The position numbers and the translations under genes are program-made. Shown in pieces: positions 1 through 8,404 of a DNA stretch of 10,878 nucleotides. The DNA is from CAZTPJ01 sp964614515 (GTDB taxonomy: Bacteria; Planctomycetota; Phycisphaerae; Phycisphaerales; UBA1924): the NCBI GenBank assembly GCA_964614515.1, contig CAZTPJ010000103.1, positions 1-10,878 on the forward strand, read 5' to 3'. The notes under the pieces were generated by a model. It had not been told where the DNA came from. It did not search any database and was given only the letters and a program-made list of their open reading frames with translations. How positions within the stretch are numbered: position 1 is the stretch's first letter; each line of letters starts with the position of its first letter.

Positions 1-1540
<1,540 letters not shown>

Positions 1541-1754
1541 GAGTGAATCGGCTCCGAGGGCCTGCACGGTGTGGACGTCGCGTCGTGACGGTTGATTCCG
1601 CTGCTGGCGGCGTCGCGAACGACGGACGAGGCGTTTCGCGTATGGAATTCCCCAGTGTCAACGCCCGAAAACGGGGGTGTAATGCTATCACGTTGGCATG
1701 GCTCGGGGGAGCGCGGCGTGAGAACAGCGTGCGCGACGGCGGGCGGCGGAAGAT
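1541..1754. other. Divergent intergenic region between ppdK and pabB
   Basis: This 214-bp stretch lies between the divergent starts of ppdK and pabB and should hold both promoters. A TTGACA hexamer is present on the minus strand at 1656-1661, pointing toward ppdK, but I see no good -10 hexamer at 15-19 nt from it. A weak inverted repeat (CCCG-AAAA-CGGG, 1664-1675) lies next to it. No ORF of recognisable coding character and no RNA gene was seen. Confidence 0.5.
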
Positions 1755-3218
1755 ATGGTTGGGTCAGTGAACACCGCCGTGACACCCCCGGTTTCGCGCG
1801 AGATGCTCGAGGGCGAGCGCGGCGTGCTGGTCGGCGTGGCCCGGTGGCCGTCGGATCGGCCCGTGGCCGTGCTGTTCAGCGGCGATGGCGCGGAATCGTG
1901 GCCGACGATCCTCGCGTCGCCGGTGGCGACGGTGCAGTTCTGGATCGGGGATGGTGATCGAGTCGAGCGGCGCATCGTCGTGCATGAAGGGGGGGGGATT
2001 CCCCCGCCCGTTCACGACGATGCCGATGCGCCGATGCTTGAGCAGTTGCGGGTGATGTTTCGCGCAGATGCACGCCTGTCGCAGCCCGAGACCGCGTTCG
2101 CGGGCGGATGGCTCGGGTGGCTCGCGTACGAACTGGGTCGGCTGGTCGAGCCGATGGGGCGAGACGCGGGCCGGGCGCCGATGCCCGTGGGCGTGCCGCT
2201 GGCCGAGTGGCACTGGTGTCCTGATGCGATCGTTGGGCGCGAGGGGGGGGGGCGACGCATCATCGGGGATCAAGGGCGGGCGTTGTCGTGGATGAAGGGG
2301 GGGGGCGACGCACGCGGGTTCGCCGCGCGAGTCACCGGCGGATCGATGGATGAGCGGACATATCGCGACGGCGTGGCCCGCATCGTTGAACTGATTCGCG
2401 CGGGAGATGTGTTTCAGGTGAATCTCGCGCACCGGCTGGATGCGGCGTTCGCGGGCTCGGCGCGGTCTGCGTTCGCAGCGCTGGTCGCGGCCGCACGCCC
2501 TCGCTGCGGCGCGTACTTTGAAGGCCCCGGCCTCGGTGCCGACGGTCGTCACGCCGTGCTGTCGGCGAGTCCCGAGTTGTTTCTGCGATTCGATGCGCGA
2601 ACGCGGGCGCTGACGACCCAGCCGATGAAGGGGACGCGCGCCGCGAGCGAATCGCGCGATGCGCTGGCACACGCCGAAAAAGACCGCGCGGAACTCTCGA
2701 TGATCGTGGACCTGATGCGCAACGATCTCGGGCGCGTGTGCGACCTCGGCTCCGTGCGCGTCCTCTCAACACGCGACATCGAATCGCACGGACACGGGCA
2801 CGCACGCCTGTGGCAGGCCACGGCCACCGTCGGCGGCCGACTGCGCGAGGATCGCACCATTGCCGATGCCCTGTGGGCTGCGTTTCCGCCCGGATCCATC
2901 ACCGGCGCGCCGAAGGTTCGCGCCATGCAGATCATCGACGAGATCGAGATGGCCGATCGCGGGCCATACTGCGGCTGCGCGGGATTCGTGAGTCGATGCG
3001 GAAGCGCCGCGTTCAACGTGATGATCCGAACGGGCGTGATCCTGGGCCACGGCGACGCATCCGCGCTCGATGCGTTCGCGGACGGGCGGCTTGTATACGG
3101 CGTGGGCGCGGGGATCGTCAGCGACAGCGACCCGGCCGCCGAGTGGCGAGAGACGCTGGACAAGGCGCGGATACTCGATGCGCTCACGGGCGATCTCGCA
3201 CGTGAGGGGGCGCGATGA
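1755..3218 (+). CDS. pabB: Aminodeoxychorismate synthase component I (PabB)
   Basis: Converts chorismate to 4-amino-4-deoxychorismate, using ammonia from the PabA glutaminase, at the start of the p-aminobenzoate branch of folate synthesis; cytoplasmic. 487 residues, normal for the family. The C-terminal chorismate-binding domain starts near residue 195 (DERTYRDGVARIVELIRAGD, VFQVNLAHR). It shows QPMKGT with Lys292, the lysine position that marks PabB (TrpE has Ala there). Further motifs are AELSMIVDLMRNDLGRVC, PGSITGAPKVRAMQIIDEIE (from about 379), GPYCGCAGF with AFNVMIRT, and GAGIVSDSDPAAEW. The N-terminal ~190 residues are diverged and include three Gly-Gly-Gly stretches encoded by 9-10 G homopolymers. 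No pabA or pabC is in the window. Start uncertain: GGAAG (1748-1752) is only 2 nt from ATG 1755, so GTG 1767 or ATG 1803 are alternatives. The stop overlaps the next start by 4 bp. A TrpE or isochorismate synthase role is less likely because of the Lys in PMKGT. Confidence 0.92.
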   Translation: MVGSVNTAVTPPVSREMLEGERGVLVGVARWPSDRPVAVLFSGDGAESWPTILASPVATVQFWIGDGDRVERRIVVHEGGGIPPPVHDDADAPMLEQLRVMFRADARLSQPETAFAGGWLGWLAYELGRLVEPMGRDAGRAPMPVGVPLAEWHWCPDAIVGREGGGRRIIGDQGRALSWMKGGGDARGFAARVTGGSMDERTYRDGVARIVELIRAGDVFQVNLAHRLDAAFAGSARSAFAALVAAARPRCGAYFEGPGLGADGRHAVLSASPELFLRFDARTRALTTQPMKGTRAASESRDALAHAEKDRAELSMIVDLMRNDLGRVCDLGSVRVLSTRDIESHGHGHARLWQATATVGGRLREDRTIADALWAAFPPGSITGAPKVRAMQIIDEIEMADRGPYCGCAGFVSRCGSAAFNVMIRTGVILGHGDASALDAFADGRLVYGVGAGIVSDSDPAAEWRETLDKARILDALTGDLAREGAR

Positions 3219-3709
3219 CCGTGATGCGATGCGACATGGTGACGGTTTTCGTCTTGCGTCGCGGCGGTACTGGGCCGGAGTTTCTGCAACTGCATCGCGC
3301 GCCAGACCCGGCCGGGAAGCGACTGGGCGTGGGACTCTGGCAGCCGATCATGGGCGCGATTGAAGCCGGTGAAACCGCGCCCGATGCCGCGCGCCGCGAA
3401 CTGCGCGAAGAAGTCGGCCTCGACATATCGAGCGACCTGTGCGTCAACTGGTGGTCGATCAATCGCGTGCGGCCGTTCTATTGCGCCGCACGCGATGCCG
3501 TCGTCCTCAGCCCCGCCTTCGCAGTGGAAGTCACGGCGACATGGACACCGCGACTCAATGATGAACATGACGCCCACCGGTGGGTCGCCCTCGGCGATGT
3601 GCGCGACAAGTTCATGTGGCCGGATCAGATCGACGCGTGCGCGGAAGTGGCGGAGTTCCTGCTTCGCCCGGGTTCGACGGCCGAGGCGGCCCTGCGACTG
3701 CCGCGATAG
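3215..3709 (+). CDS. Nudix hydrolase, possible dihydroneopterin triphosphate pyrophosphatase (NudB/FolQ-like)
   Basis: 164 residues with a perfect Nudix box (G-x5-E-x7-REUxEExGU) at residues 47-69: GAIEAGETAPDAARRELREEVGL, whose Glu62, Glu65 and Glu66 would bind Mg2+. Nudix enzymes cleave nucleoside-diphosphate-linked or related phosphoanhydrides. The start ATG sits inside the pabB stop (ATGA, 4-bp overlap), and GAGG at 3204-3207 is 7 nt upstream, so the two genes are co-transcribed and probably translationally coupled. By eye the pattern around the box (LWQPIMGAIEAGETAPDAA) and the later NDEHDAHRWVALGDV and WPDQIDA segments resemble E. coli NudB, which removes pyrophosphate from dihydroneopterin triphosphate in folate synthesis. 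Coupling to pabB supports that role. The specific substrate is inference; the Nudix family assignment is firm. Another NTP pyrophosphatase is the main alternative. Confidence 0.9.
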   Translation: MTVMRCDMVTVFVLRRGGTGPEFLQLHRAPDPAGKRLGVGLWQPIMGAIEAGETAPDAARRELREEVGLDISSDLCVNWWSINRVRPFYCAARDAVVLSPAFAVEVTATWTPRLNDEHDAHRWVALGDVRDKFMWPDQIDACAEVAEFLLRPGSTAEAALRLPR

Positions 3710-3755
3710 ACGCTTCGGTGTGAGTATCGGTGCGGGTTTTCGTTGATGCACATTG

Positions 3756-3774
3756 GCCGACCGCGAGCGTCGGC
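3756..3774 (+). terminator. Hairpin between Nudix and peptidase genes, possible weak terminator
   Basis: A perfect 6-bp stem, GCCGAC (3756-3761) and GTCGGC (3769-3774), with a 7-nt loop, lies 47 nt after the Nudix stop and ahead of the peptidase ribosome binding site. No T-tract follows, so it is not a classical intrinsic terminator. It could instead be a leader hairpin of the peptidase mRNA. Confidence 0.3.
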
Positions 3775-3792
3775 ACAACACCGGCATTACAC

Positions 3793-3796
3793 GGAG
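3793..3796 (+). promoter_or_regulatory. Ribosome binding site that sets the peptidase start
   Basis: GGAG is 7 nt upstream of ATG 3804. It selects ATG 3804 over the in-frame TTG at 3753, which has no such site, and the resulting protein begins directly with a signal peptide. Confidence 0.7.
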
Positions 3797-3803
3797 ACCT
3801 GTC

Positions 3804-6800
3804 ATGCGTTCAATGTCGATTCGATGCGTGAAGACCACCACGGCCGTCGCGGCCCTCGCCCTCATCGCGGCCGCGGGCCAGGCTCAGGACAAGACCTTCA
3901 TCGGTGGCGATGGCCAATGGAACGTGGCGGCGAACTGGGACCCGGCCGGCGTGCCGGGCGCGGGCCATGACGTCTACATCAACAACGGAAGTGTCGCAAG
4001 GCTCAGCGGGCCGTATCACGCCTTTGCGAACAACCTCACGCTTGGATGGCACCGGTCCACCGGCAGCATGTTCGTGTACGACGGCCGCATCACCGTCTCC
4101 GATTACATCGAAGTCGGCGGACCAGACCCGACGGGGCAGGGCTATCTCGAAGTCACCGGCACCGGCCAGCTCATCACGCGGCGATTGATGGTCGGGCGCA
4201 CCGCGGGCGATTCAACCATGTGGTTCACGTCCTCGCGTGAAATGCGCGTCGATGATGACGCCTACATCGGCGGAAACGCCAAGGGCAACTTCAACCACCG
4301 CAACGGCATCGTACAGATCAAACGCGACTTGTATCTCGGTCTGTCTGCCGGCGGCGACGGAACCTGGAGCGTATCAAACGCCGCCACGGCCGTGGAACGC
4401 GATGTCTATGTCGGATACCACGCCAACGGCAAAGGCAAACTCGAACTTGGTACGAGTGGGAACTTTGGCCTTGGCGGGACGATGTACGTCGGACAGTTTG
4501 GCGCGAGCGCGCCCAATCATGGCGTGGTGACAACGGTTGCCGGCTCTCGCTTCTATGACTTCAACCCCGCCGCGCCCAATGCGAAGATTATTGTGCAAGG
4601 GACCAACGGCCGTATGACCGGTGAGGGACGATTCGATGTCGGCGTGCGTTATGAATCCGACAGGAACTTCGGCGGCGGCGGCGACAAGAGCGTCAGCGTC
4701 GAGTTCAAGCCAGGCGTCATGCGACGCGCAAGCGTCATGAACGTCGCGCCGGGATTGAGCAACCGAACCGGGCCGGCCAACGCACGCACGGCCGTGACGA
4801 ATCGCTCGCTTCCAGGCACGACCAACGCCGTTTCATGGGGCGATGCGGCGTATGCGCCAAGCGTCAACTACTTCAACAACGTCAACACCCCGGCCAACAA
4901 CATCACCGTCGAGGTTCCTTATCGCCAGGCGGACATCCCCGCTGGCGGCGCGATTCCCGCGGCGAATCTCCAGGGGCGTCTTCGTCTCGCGCAGATCGGC
5001 GCACGACGATGGAACGCCGCCAACGCCGAACAGTCCAACACCCAGCAGCAGATCGTCAACATCACCAGCGCCATCGCCGCAGACAAGATCACAGGCAAGA
5101 CCACCGACGTGTTCGGATCCTGGGACACGGCCATCATCGGCAATCCGGTCGTCGCGCAGCACCAGGATCCAAACATTCGCACGTTGCACACGATGCGCAC
5201 CAACCCGCTCAGCGGCGCGGGCGTGGTGATGGGACAACTTGAACCGGGCCTGCCGGATTCGGCGCACGGCGCGTTTGAAGATTGGACCCGCGCGGCGGGA
5301 CGGCGATTGTCATACTCAGGCGCAGCGCCCGCGGCCGGGGCCTCCTCCGGCCACGCCACGCGCGTCGCATCAATCATGATCGGCCACGATCCGCTCGGGC
5401 TGCAAGTGACCGGACAGGGCCACCTTGTGCCGGCGGCTCGCGGCTATGGCCCCGGCGGCAGCCAGTCGGCGGGATTCGTCGGCGCAGCGCCGGGCGCCAC
5501 GCTCGTCTCGCGAAACTGGACGAATGAAACCGGCAGCGCGACCGACATCACCACCATCGCGGGCTTGCCCAACATGAAGATCGTCAACATGAGCGCGGGT
5601 TTCAGCCAATCCAACCCCGTCAACCCGCGACCCACAGGCGACAACCTCCACGAACGCGCCATCGACCGCATGGTCGAGACCAACGGCATCATCTGGACCA
5701 AGTCCGCGGGCAACGATGGCACGCTCTTCGGCGGATATCAGAACATGTCCATGCCCGCAGGCACCTACAACGGCATCGTCGTCGGCGCGGTCGAGTTTGA
5801 TCGCGGCGTCGGCGGCACGCCCAACGATGGCCAGTTCAACCCGCGAAACTTCAACATCGCCAACGCCTCGCTGGCCACGTTCTCCAGTCGCGGACCGACA
5901 AATCCCAACTCCGCCGGCGCGCAGCGATCAAAGCCGGACATCGTCGCACAGGGCGTGGGCAATCTGGCAGCGATTCAGTATGAGCGACACAACGGCACGC
6001 ACTTCATCATCGACCCGATCTTCGGCGAGAACGGCGGGCGGGGCCTCTACAGCACCGAACAGCGCGTCAACCACACCGCCCAGCGCGCCAACCCCGGCAC
6101 ATCCTTCGCCGCACCCACCGTCGCCGGCGTCGCGGCCCTGATGGTTGAAGATGCCCGGCGCATGAGAAACGCCGCCGCCGAAGACCCCCGCATCGTCAAG
6201 AGCATCCTGCAAACCACGGCCGACAAGCCCGCCGGATGGAGCAAGGGCCGTGCGGGCAACGGCGATGATTCCTCACGAATTCCGCTGAGTTTCGACTGGG
6301 GCGCGGGCCTGCTCGATCCCGTCGGCGCGATCAATCTGCTTCGCGCGGGAACGCCCGCGAACTTCGGTAACATCAAGGGTGACGGCTGGGCGCGATCAAC
6401 AATCGCGGCCGCGGATGTCACAACCTATGCCGGTCGCACCGGCCCACTCTCGGGCGACGGCTTCCTCTTCAAAAGCGTGCAGGCCAACCAGGGCATCACG
6501 CTGACGCTGAACTGGTACAGCCACGTCAACGCGGCCATGACGACTCGCACGGCCCTCTCCAACATCTTCCTCGAACTCTACATGCGTGACGCGGCGACGA
6601 GGCAGTGGCTGCCCGTGCCGGGGAGCCTCTCCGACAGCCGCGTGGACAACCTTCAGCACATCTTCATGCCCACGCTGCCGATCAACGGCGCGGTCCTCGC
6701 ACGCGTTCACCTCGGCGGCGCGGGACTCGGCGCACTCGCCAACGAGACCTACGGCCTGTCATGGCAATACACGCTCATCCCCGCACCCGGAACCGCTGCG

Positions 6801-6848
6801 CTGCTCGGGATGGCCGGATTGATCGCCGCACGCCGACGGCGGGCGTGA
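3804..6848 (+). CDS. Secreted S8 (subtilisin-family) serine peptidase with N-terminal beta-repeats and PEP-CTERM-like anchor
   Basis: 1014 residues. Predicted signal peptide about 1-28 (basic start, TTTAVAALALIAAAGQAQ, cut near AQA/AQ). Residues 30-60 hold a WNVAANWDPAGVPGAGHDV segment typical of planctomycete surface proteins. Residues about 77-250 form some seven repeats of 22-26 residues keyed on L/Y-x-V/I/L-G (LTLG, YIEVGG, LMVG, AYIGG, LYLG, VYVG, MYVG), like the T5SS/PEP-CTERM-associated repeats. The S8 domain spans about 470-865: GHATRVASIMIG with His517, SAGN with Asn637 (oxyanion hole), FSSRGPT, and GTSFAAPTVAGVAALM with Ser767. At the usual Asp (vaViDtG) the protein reads VVMGQLEPG, giving Glu480. 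About 120 residues of probable beta-sandwich follow, then PAPGT, a hydrophobic segment and RRRRA, a PEP-CTERM-like sorting tail that an exosortase would cut and anchor. Likely located at the cell surface or in the periplasm. Substrate unknown. No exosortase is in the window. Confidence 0.92.
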   Translation: MRSMSIRCVKTTTAVAALALIAAAGQAQDKTFIGGDGQWNVAANWDPAGVPGAGHDVYINNGSVARLSGPYHAFANNLTLGWHRSTGSMFVYDGRITVSDYIEVGGPDPTGQGYLEVTGTGQLITRRLMVGRTAGDSTMWFTSSREMRVDDDAYIGGNAKGNFNHRNGIVQIKRDLYLGLSAGGDGTWSVSNAATAVERDVYVGYHANGKGKLELGTSGNFGLGGTMYVGQFGASAPNHGVVTTVAGSRFYDFNPAAPNAKIIVQGTNGRMTGEGRFDVGVRYESDRNFGGGGDKSVSVEFKPGVMRRASVMNVAPGLSNRTGPANARTAVTNRSLPGTTNAVSWGDAAYAPSVNYFNNVNTPANNITVEVPYRQADIPAGGAIPAANLQGRLRLAQIGARRWNAANAEQSNTQQQIVNITSAIAADKITGKTTDVFGSWDTAIIGNPVVAQHQDPNIRTLHTMRTNPLSGAGVVMGQLEPGLPDSAHGAFEDWTRAAGRRLSYSGAAPAAGASSGHATRVASIMIGHDPLGLQVTGQGHLVPAARGYGPGGSQSAGFVGAAPGATLVSRNWTNETGSATDITTIAGLPNMKIVNMSAGFSQSNPVNPRPTGDNLHERAIDRMVETNGIIWTKSAGNDGTLFGGYQNMSMPAGTYNGIVVGAVEFDRGVGGTPNDGQFNPRNFNIANASLATFSSRGPTNPNSAGAQRSKPDIVAQGVGNLAAIQYERHNGTHFIIDPIFGENGGRGLYSTEQRVNHTAQRANPGTSFAAPTVAGVAALMVEDARRMRNAAAEDPRIVKSILQTTADKPAGWSKGRAGNGDDSSRIPLSFDWGAGLLDPVGAINLLRAGTPANFGNIKGDGWARSTIAAADVTTYAGRTGPLSGDGFLFKSVQANQGITLTLNWYSHVNAAMTTRTALSNIFLELYMRDAATRQWLPVPGSLSDSRVDNLQHIFMPTLPINGAVLARVHLGGAGLGALANETYGLSWQYTLIPAPGTAALLGMAGLIAARRRRA
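4032..4553 (+). repeat. Seven tandem beta-strand repeats inside the peptidase gene
   Basis: Protein-level repeats at residues about 77-250 of the S8 peptidase, 22-26 residues each, each opening with an L/Y-x-V/I/L-G motif and often followed by a Gly-rich turn. The DNA copies are diverged, so these are old repeats. They probably form a solenoid-like stalk or binding region ahead of the catalytic domain. Confidence 0.6.
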
Positions 6849-6874
6849 CAAGAACGGACGTGACCAAAGCCCTC

Positions 6875-6890
6875 ATGTCGTTGACGACAT
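6875..6890. other. Perfect 16-bp inverted repeat
   Basis: ATGTCGT (6875-6881) and ACGACAT (6884-6890) are exact reverse complements around a 2-nt centre. It lies 27 nt after the peptidase stop, ahead of the stronger terminator hairpin. It may be an additional 3' hairpin or a protein-binding palindrome; nothing in the sequence decides. Confidence 0.4.
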
Positions 6891-6917
6891 CCACCCCCAA
6901 GACCCGGCCCGACGGCG

Positions 6918-6943
6918 AAACCCGCCCCGGGCTGGGTTTGTTT
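6918..6943. terminator. Probable bidirectional intrinsic terminator between convergent genes
   Basis: AAACCC (6918-6923) pairs with GGGTTT (6934-6939), optionally extended by G-T, around a GC-rich loop, and is followed by GTTT. The gene on the left ends at 6848 on the plus strand and the gene on the right ends at 7016 on the minus strand, exactly where a shared terminator is expected. The minus-strand side has only a short T run. Confidence 0.5.
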
Positions 6944-7015
6944 GTACTGGAGCGGCGAAACACGCTCACGAACATGAAGCGGCGTTGGATAAGACTCCAA
7001 AGGTTCGGGTTTCGC

Positions 7016-8404
7016 TCACCGCTGGCCGCGAGTCCAGGCATCCATGAACGCGGCGTAGTCGAGCGCGTCGAGCACGCGGTCCCGATTGAAGTCCGCGCGG
7101 CGGCTGCTGGCGTTGAACAGCGCGTTGAACTCGAGGATGTCGTACTCGTCGACCACCGAATCGCCGTTGTAGTCGGGGCCGAATTCCTGCGAGCACAGTG
7201 CCGTCATGCTCTCCTTGGACAGCCAGGTCTGCCAATTGTCGTCATTGCCTGCGCCTCCCTTCGCCCACGGCTGATAGGTCCAGAAGGCGCACCAATCGGT
7301 GGGATCGGCAGCCGTCGCGCTGAAATCGCCCCACTTGATCGCCAGCGGGTTTCCGCTCGTGACGTTGAAAACGCCGAGCGTGCAGCCCGAGCAATCAATG
7401 GGAATCCAGCCCAACGAGGTCGTGCCGCCCCAAGGCAACAGCGTCCACTGGGGACGAATGAACTCGTTCGAGCCCGAGCCGACCACACCGTACGACACGA
7501 GCATATCCCACAAGAAGTTCACGCTCACACTCGGAAAGATCGCTGTCTCATTCGTCGGATCAATCTCGCCCCAAGCCTCGAGTTCCGGCTCTCCCTCATT
7601 GCTCACCGGCCAGCCGTTCATCTTGATCCTGTACCACCGGGTCCGAATCTCGTCGCTCGATTCCAACCTAACATGGTGGGCCGCCCACAGGTAGTCGTCC
7701 CGGAACACCGGCTGCGTCCAGAATCGCGGAGACTCAAGCCGAAGGCCCCTGACTGTCGGCGACGGCTGGATCACGGTGGTGTTCTTTGGGATTCGATACT
7801 TCAGCGCCGTGCTGGTCGCCGGGTCGATGAGTTCCAGCGGGAAATGATCCACTTCGATTTCCGTAGGGTTCAGCACCTGCACGGCATGGATGGTGATCTC
7901 GTTGAACACTTTAGCGAGATGGGGGTCTTGGCTTTCGCGGTCGTTGGGGTAGTACTCCGTGGGTGTGCCTGGATTGCCAGGGTCCACACCCAGAAAGTAC
8001 TGCGGCTCGCCGTTGGGACTCAGGTTCACGACCGGTTGCGGGATGGCGCGATGGTTGAACTTCAAAGCGTCGTCCGCGTTGAAGTGCTGGTACAACTGGA
8101 CGAACTCCGTGCCGTTCTCGAGGAGTTCATTCTTCCCGATGATCCACACGGGGGACGTGACGAAGCCCGTGCCGTCCTGCCACCAAGCTGTGAAATAGAG
8201 GTAGTCGGCGTCAACGGCCAAGCCGGAAAAATCGATTCGAGCGAACTCGTCCATGTCTTCCTCGAGCCATGGATTCGTCCAGTCTCGCACGTTGAAGCGG
8301 AACTTGTTCCAAGTCGAGAAGTCGCTCGTGACCGCAATGTCGATGAACATGTCCGACTCAGGATTGTTCTGCGGGTGATAGGAGTAGGTCTCAATCGCCG
8401 CCAC
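7016..8404 (-). CDS. C-terminal fragment (up to 462 aa) of the interrupted secreted protein, with EF-hand dockerin-like end
   Basis: Open frame directly after the TGA, beginning with GTG 8404 (VAAIETY). No ribosome binding site separates it from the stop, and it has no signal peptide, so if translated by reinitiation it would stay in the cytoplasm. It carries most of the predicted beta-rich body (FRFNVRDWTNPW, WIIGKNELL, RTRWYRIKMNGWP, WGDFSAT, DWCAFWTYQPW) and the last ~53 residues with two calcium-loop-like motifs, DYNGDSVVDEYD and DFNRDRVLDALD. Dockerin-type pairs in planctomycetes are thought to mediate attachment; no cohesin is in the window. Confidence 0.65.
   Translation of the reverse strand: MAAIETYSYHPQNNPESDMFIDIAVTSDFSTWNKFRFNVRDWTNPWLEEDMDEFARIDFSGLAVDADYLYFTAWWQDGTGFVTSPVWIIGKNELLENGTEFVQLYQHFNADDALKFNHRAIPQPVVNLSPNGEPQYFLGVDPGNPGTPTEYYPNDRESQDPHLAKVFNEITIHAVQVLNPTEIEVDHFPLELIDPATSTALKYRIPKNTTVIQPSPTVRGLRLESPRFWTQPVFRDDYLWAAHHVRLESSDEIRTRWYRIKMNGWPVSNEGEPELEAWGEIDPTNETAIFPSVSVNFLWDMLVSYGVVGSGSNEFIRPQWTLLPWGGTTSLGWIPIDCSGCTLGVFNVTSGNPLAIKWGDFSATAADPTDWCAFWTYQPWAKGGAGNDDNWQTWLSKESMTALCSQEFGPDYNGDSVVDEYDILEFNALFNASSRRADFNRDRVLDALDYAAFMDAWTRGQR

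Noticed and set aside
1656..1661. TTGACA as a ppdK promoter -35 element
   Set aside because: No acceptable -10 hexamer lies at 15-19 nt; only the -35-like hexamer can be shown.
1764..2672. 302-codon minus-strand open frame
   Set aside because: It is antisense to pabB, with no start signals or family motifs.
3753..3803. Upstream TTG start for the peptidase (17 extra residues)
   Set aside because: It would put a charged segment (ADRERRHN) before the signal peptide and has no ribosome binding site; ATG 3804 has GGAG at 7 nt.
2549..3865. 438-codon minus-strand open frame
   Set aside because: It is antisense to pabB and the Nudix gene, both firmly identified by motifs; it is Arg/Ser-rich with no domain character.
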